From: Ruegeria sp. YS9
Lineage (GTDB): Bacteria > Pseudomonadota > Alphaproteobacteria > Rhodobacterales > Rhodobacteraceae
DNA length: 64,000 bases
Direction of reading: 5' to 3'
Assembly (NCBI RefSeq): GCF_024628725.1
Contig: NZ_CP102409.1
Location: forward strand, 405,001 to 469,000
The notes under the pieces were generated by a model, which worked only from the letters and a program-made list of their open reading frames with translations, searched no databases and was not told the DNA's origin. Position numbers and translations under genes: made by a program. Below are positions 63,938-64,000 of this stretch, piece after piece (position 1 is the first letter of the stretch; each line of letters opens with the position of its first letter).

Positions 63938-64000
63938 CCCCGCTCACTGCAAGTTTATGACGGGTGGGACTCTTTCGCGCTAGTCTGGGTGCATGACGCG

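Noticed and set aside
63993..64000. Start of another gene at the window end
   Set aside because: An ATG at 63993 may begin a gene, but only eight bases are present, too little to support a call.

Overview
The window is a piece of an alphaproteobacterial chromosome, most likely a marine Rhodobacterales (Roseobacter-group) bacterium. The evidence is gene content seen directly: an F0 operon ordered atpI-atpB-atpE-atpF'-atpF, a MipZ division-plane ATPase, BluB, DUF1244 and DUF2783 proteins, a homogentisate cluster, taurine-pyruvate aminotransferase, and GC-rich coding sequence throughout. Genus cannot be fixed from the sequence alone.

Layout. 1-2836: the 3' end of an rRNA operon (23S, 5S, tRNA-fMet). 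2789-12044: an integrated element of about 9.2 kb inserted in the tRNA-fMet gene and bounded by a 54-bp direct repeat. It carries a tyrosine integrase, an AlpA-type regulator, a split primase-helicase, unknown proteins, and a cargo pair (a ToxR-like TPR regulator and a divergent secreted lyase-like protein). It resembles a phage satellite (P4/PICI type) without packaging genes and holds three separate families of short DNA repeats. 12176-23375: core metabolism and transport: DUF1244 protein, N-formylglutamate amidohydrolase family, pyruvate kinase, Lrp regulator, Usp plus Na/alanine symporter, L35-L20, a YeeE/YedE pair, taurine-pyruvate aminotransferase and acyl-CoA synthetase. 23354-32080: a tyrosine/homogentisate catabolic operon on the minus strand (hmgA, fahA, MBL-fold protein, FAD monooxygenase, DUF2783 protein, maiA, DOPA-dioxygenase-like) with a divergent MarR regulator followed by a class III nucleotide cyclase. 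32081-33084: decayed insertion-sequence debris.

33085-37485: GNAT, MipZ, an AEC permease, an MFS pump and a small conserved protein. 37601-46804: an enlarged translation/export cluster on the minus strand, ffh - three GNATs - chorismate mutase - rpsP - bluB - small membrane protein - rimM - P-loop protein - trmD, then a lipoprotein and a GH25 lysozyme, then rplS-rpmE. Many of these genes overlap by ATGA and are probably translationally coupled. 47055-53895: a sulfotransferase, two tandem paralogous membrane proteins, a YbaK-type deacylase, an Asp/Glu racemase-like protein, azoreductase, LysR, an EamA permease, Usp and an ArsR regulator with a clear operator. 54127-56766: the ATP synthase F0 operon and its terminator. 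56878-60341: a glycosyltransferase-like protein, a GntR regulator with two candidate operators in front of a divergent aminotransferase, and a small lipoprotein. 60419-63937: SMC.

The part of the window most likely to hold something undescribed is the island. It has an iteron-like cluster inside its own primase gene, matched repeat arrays near both ends, and a palindrome-rich control region in front of alpA.
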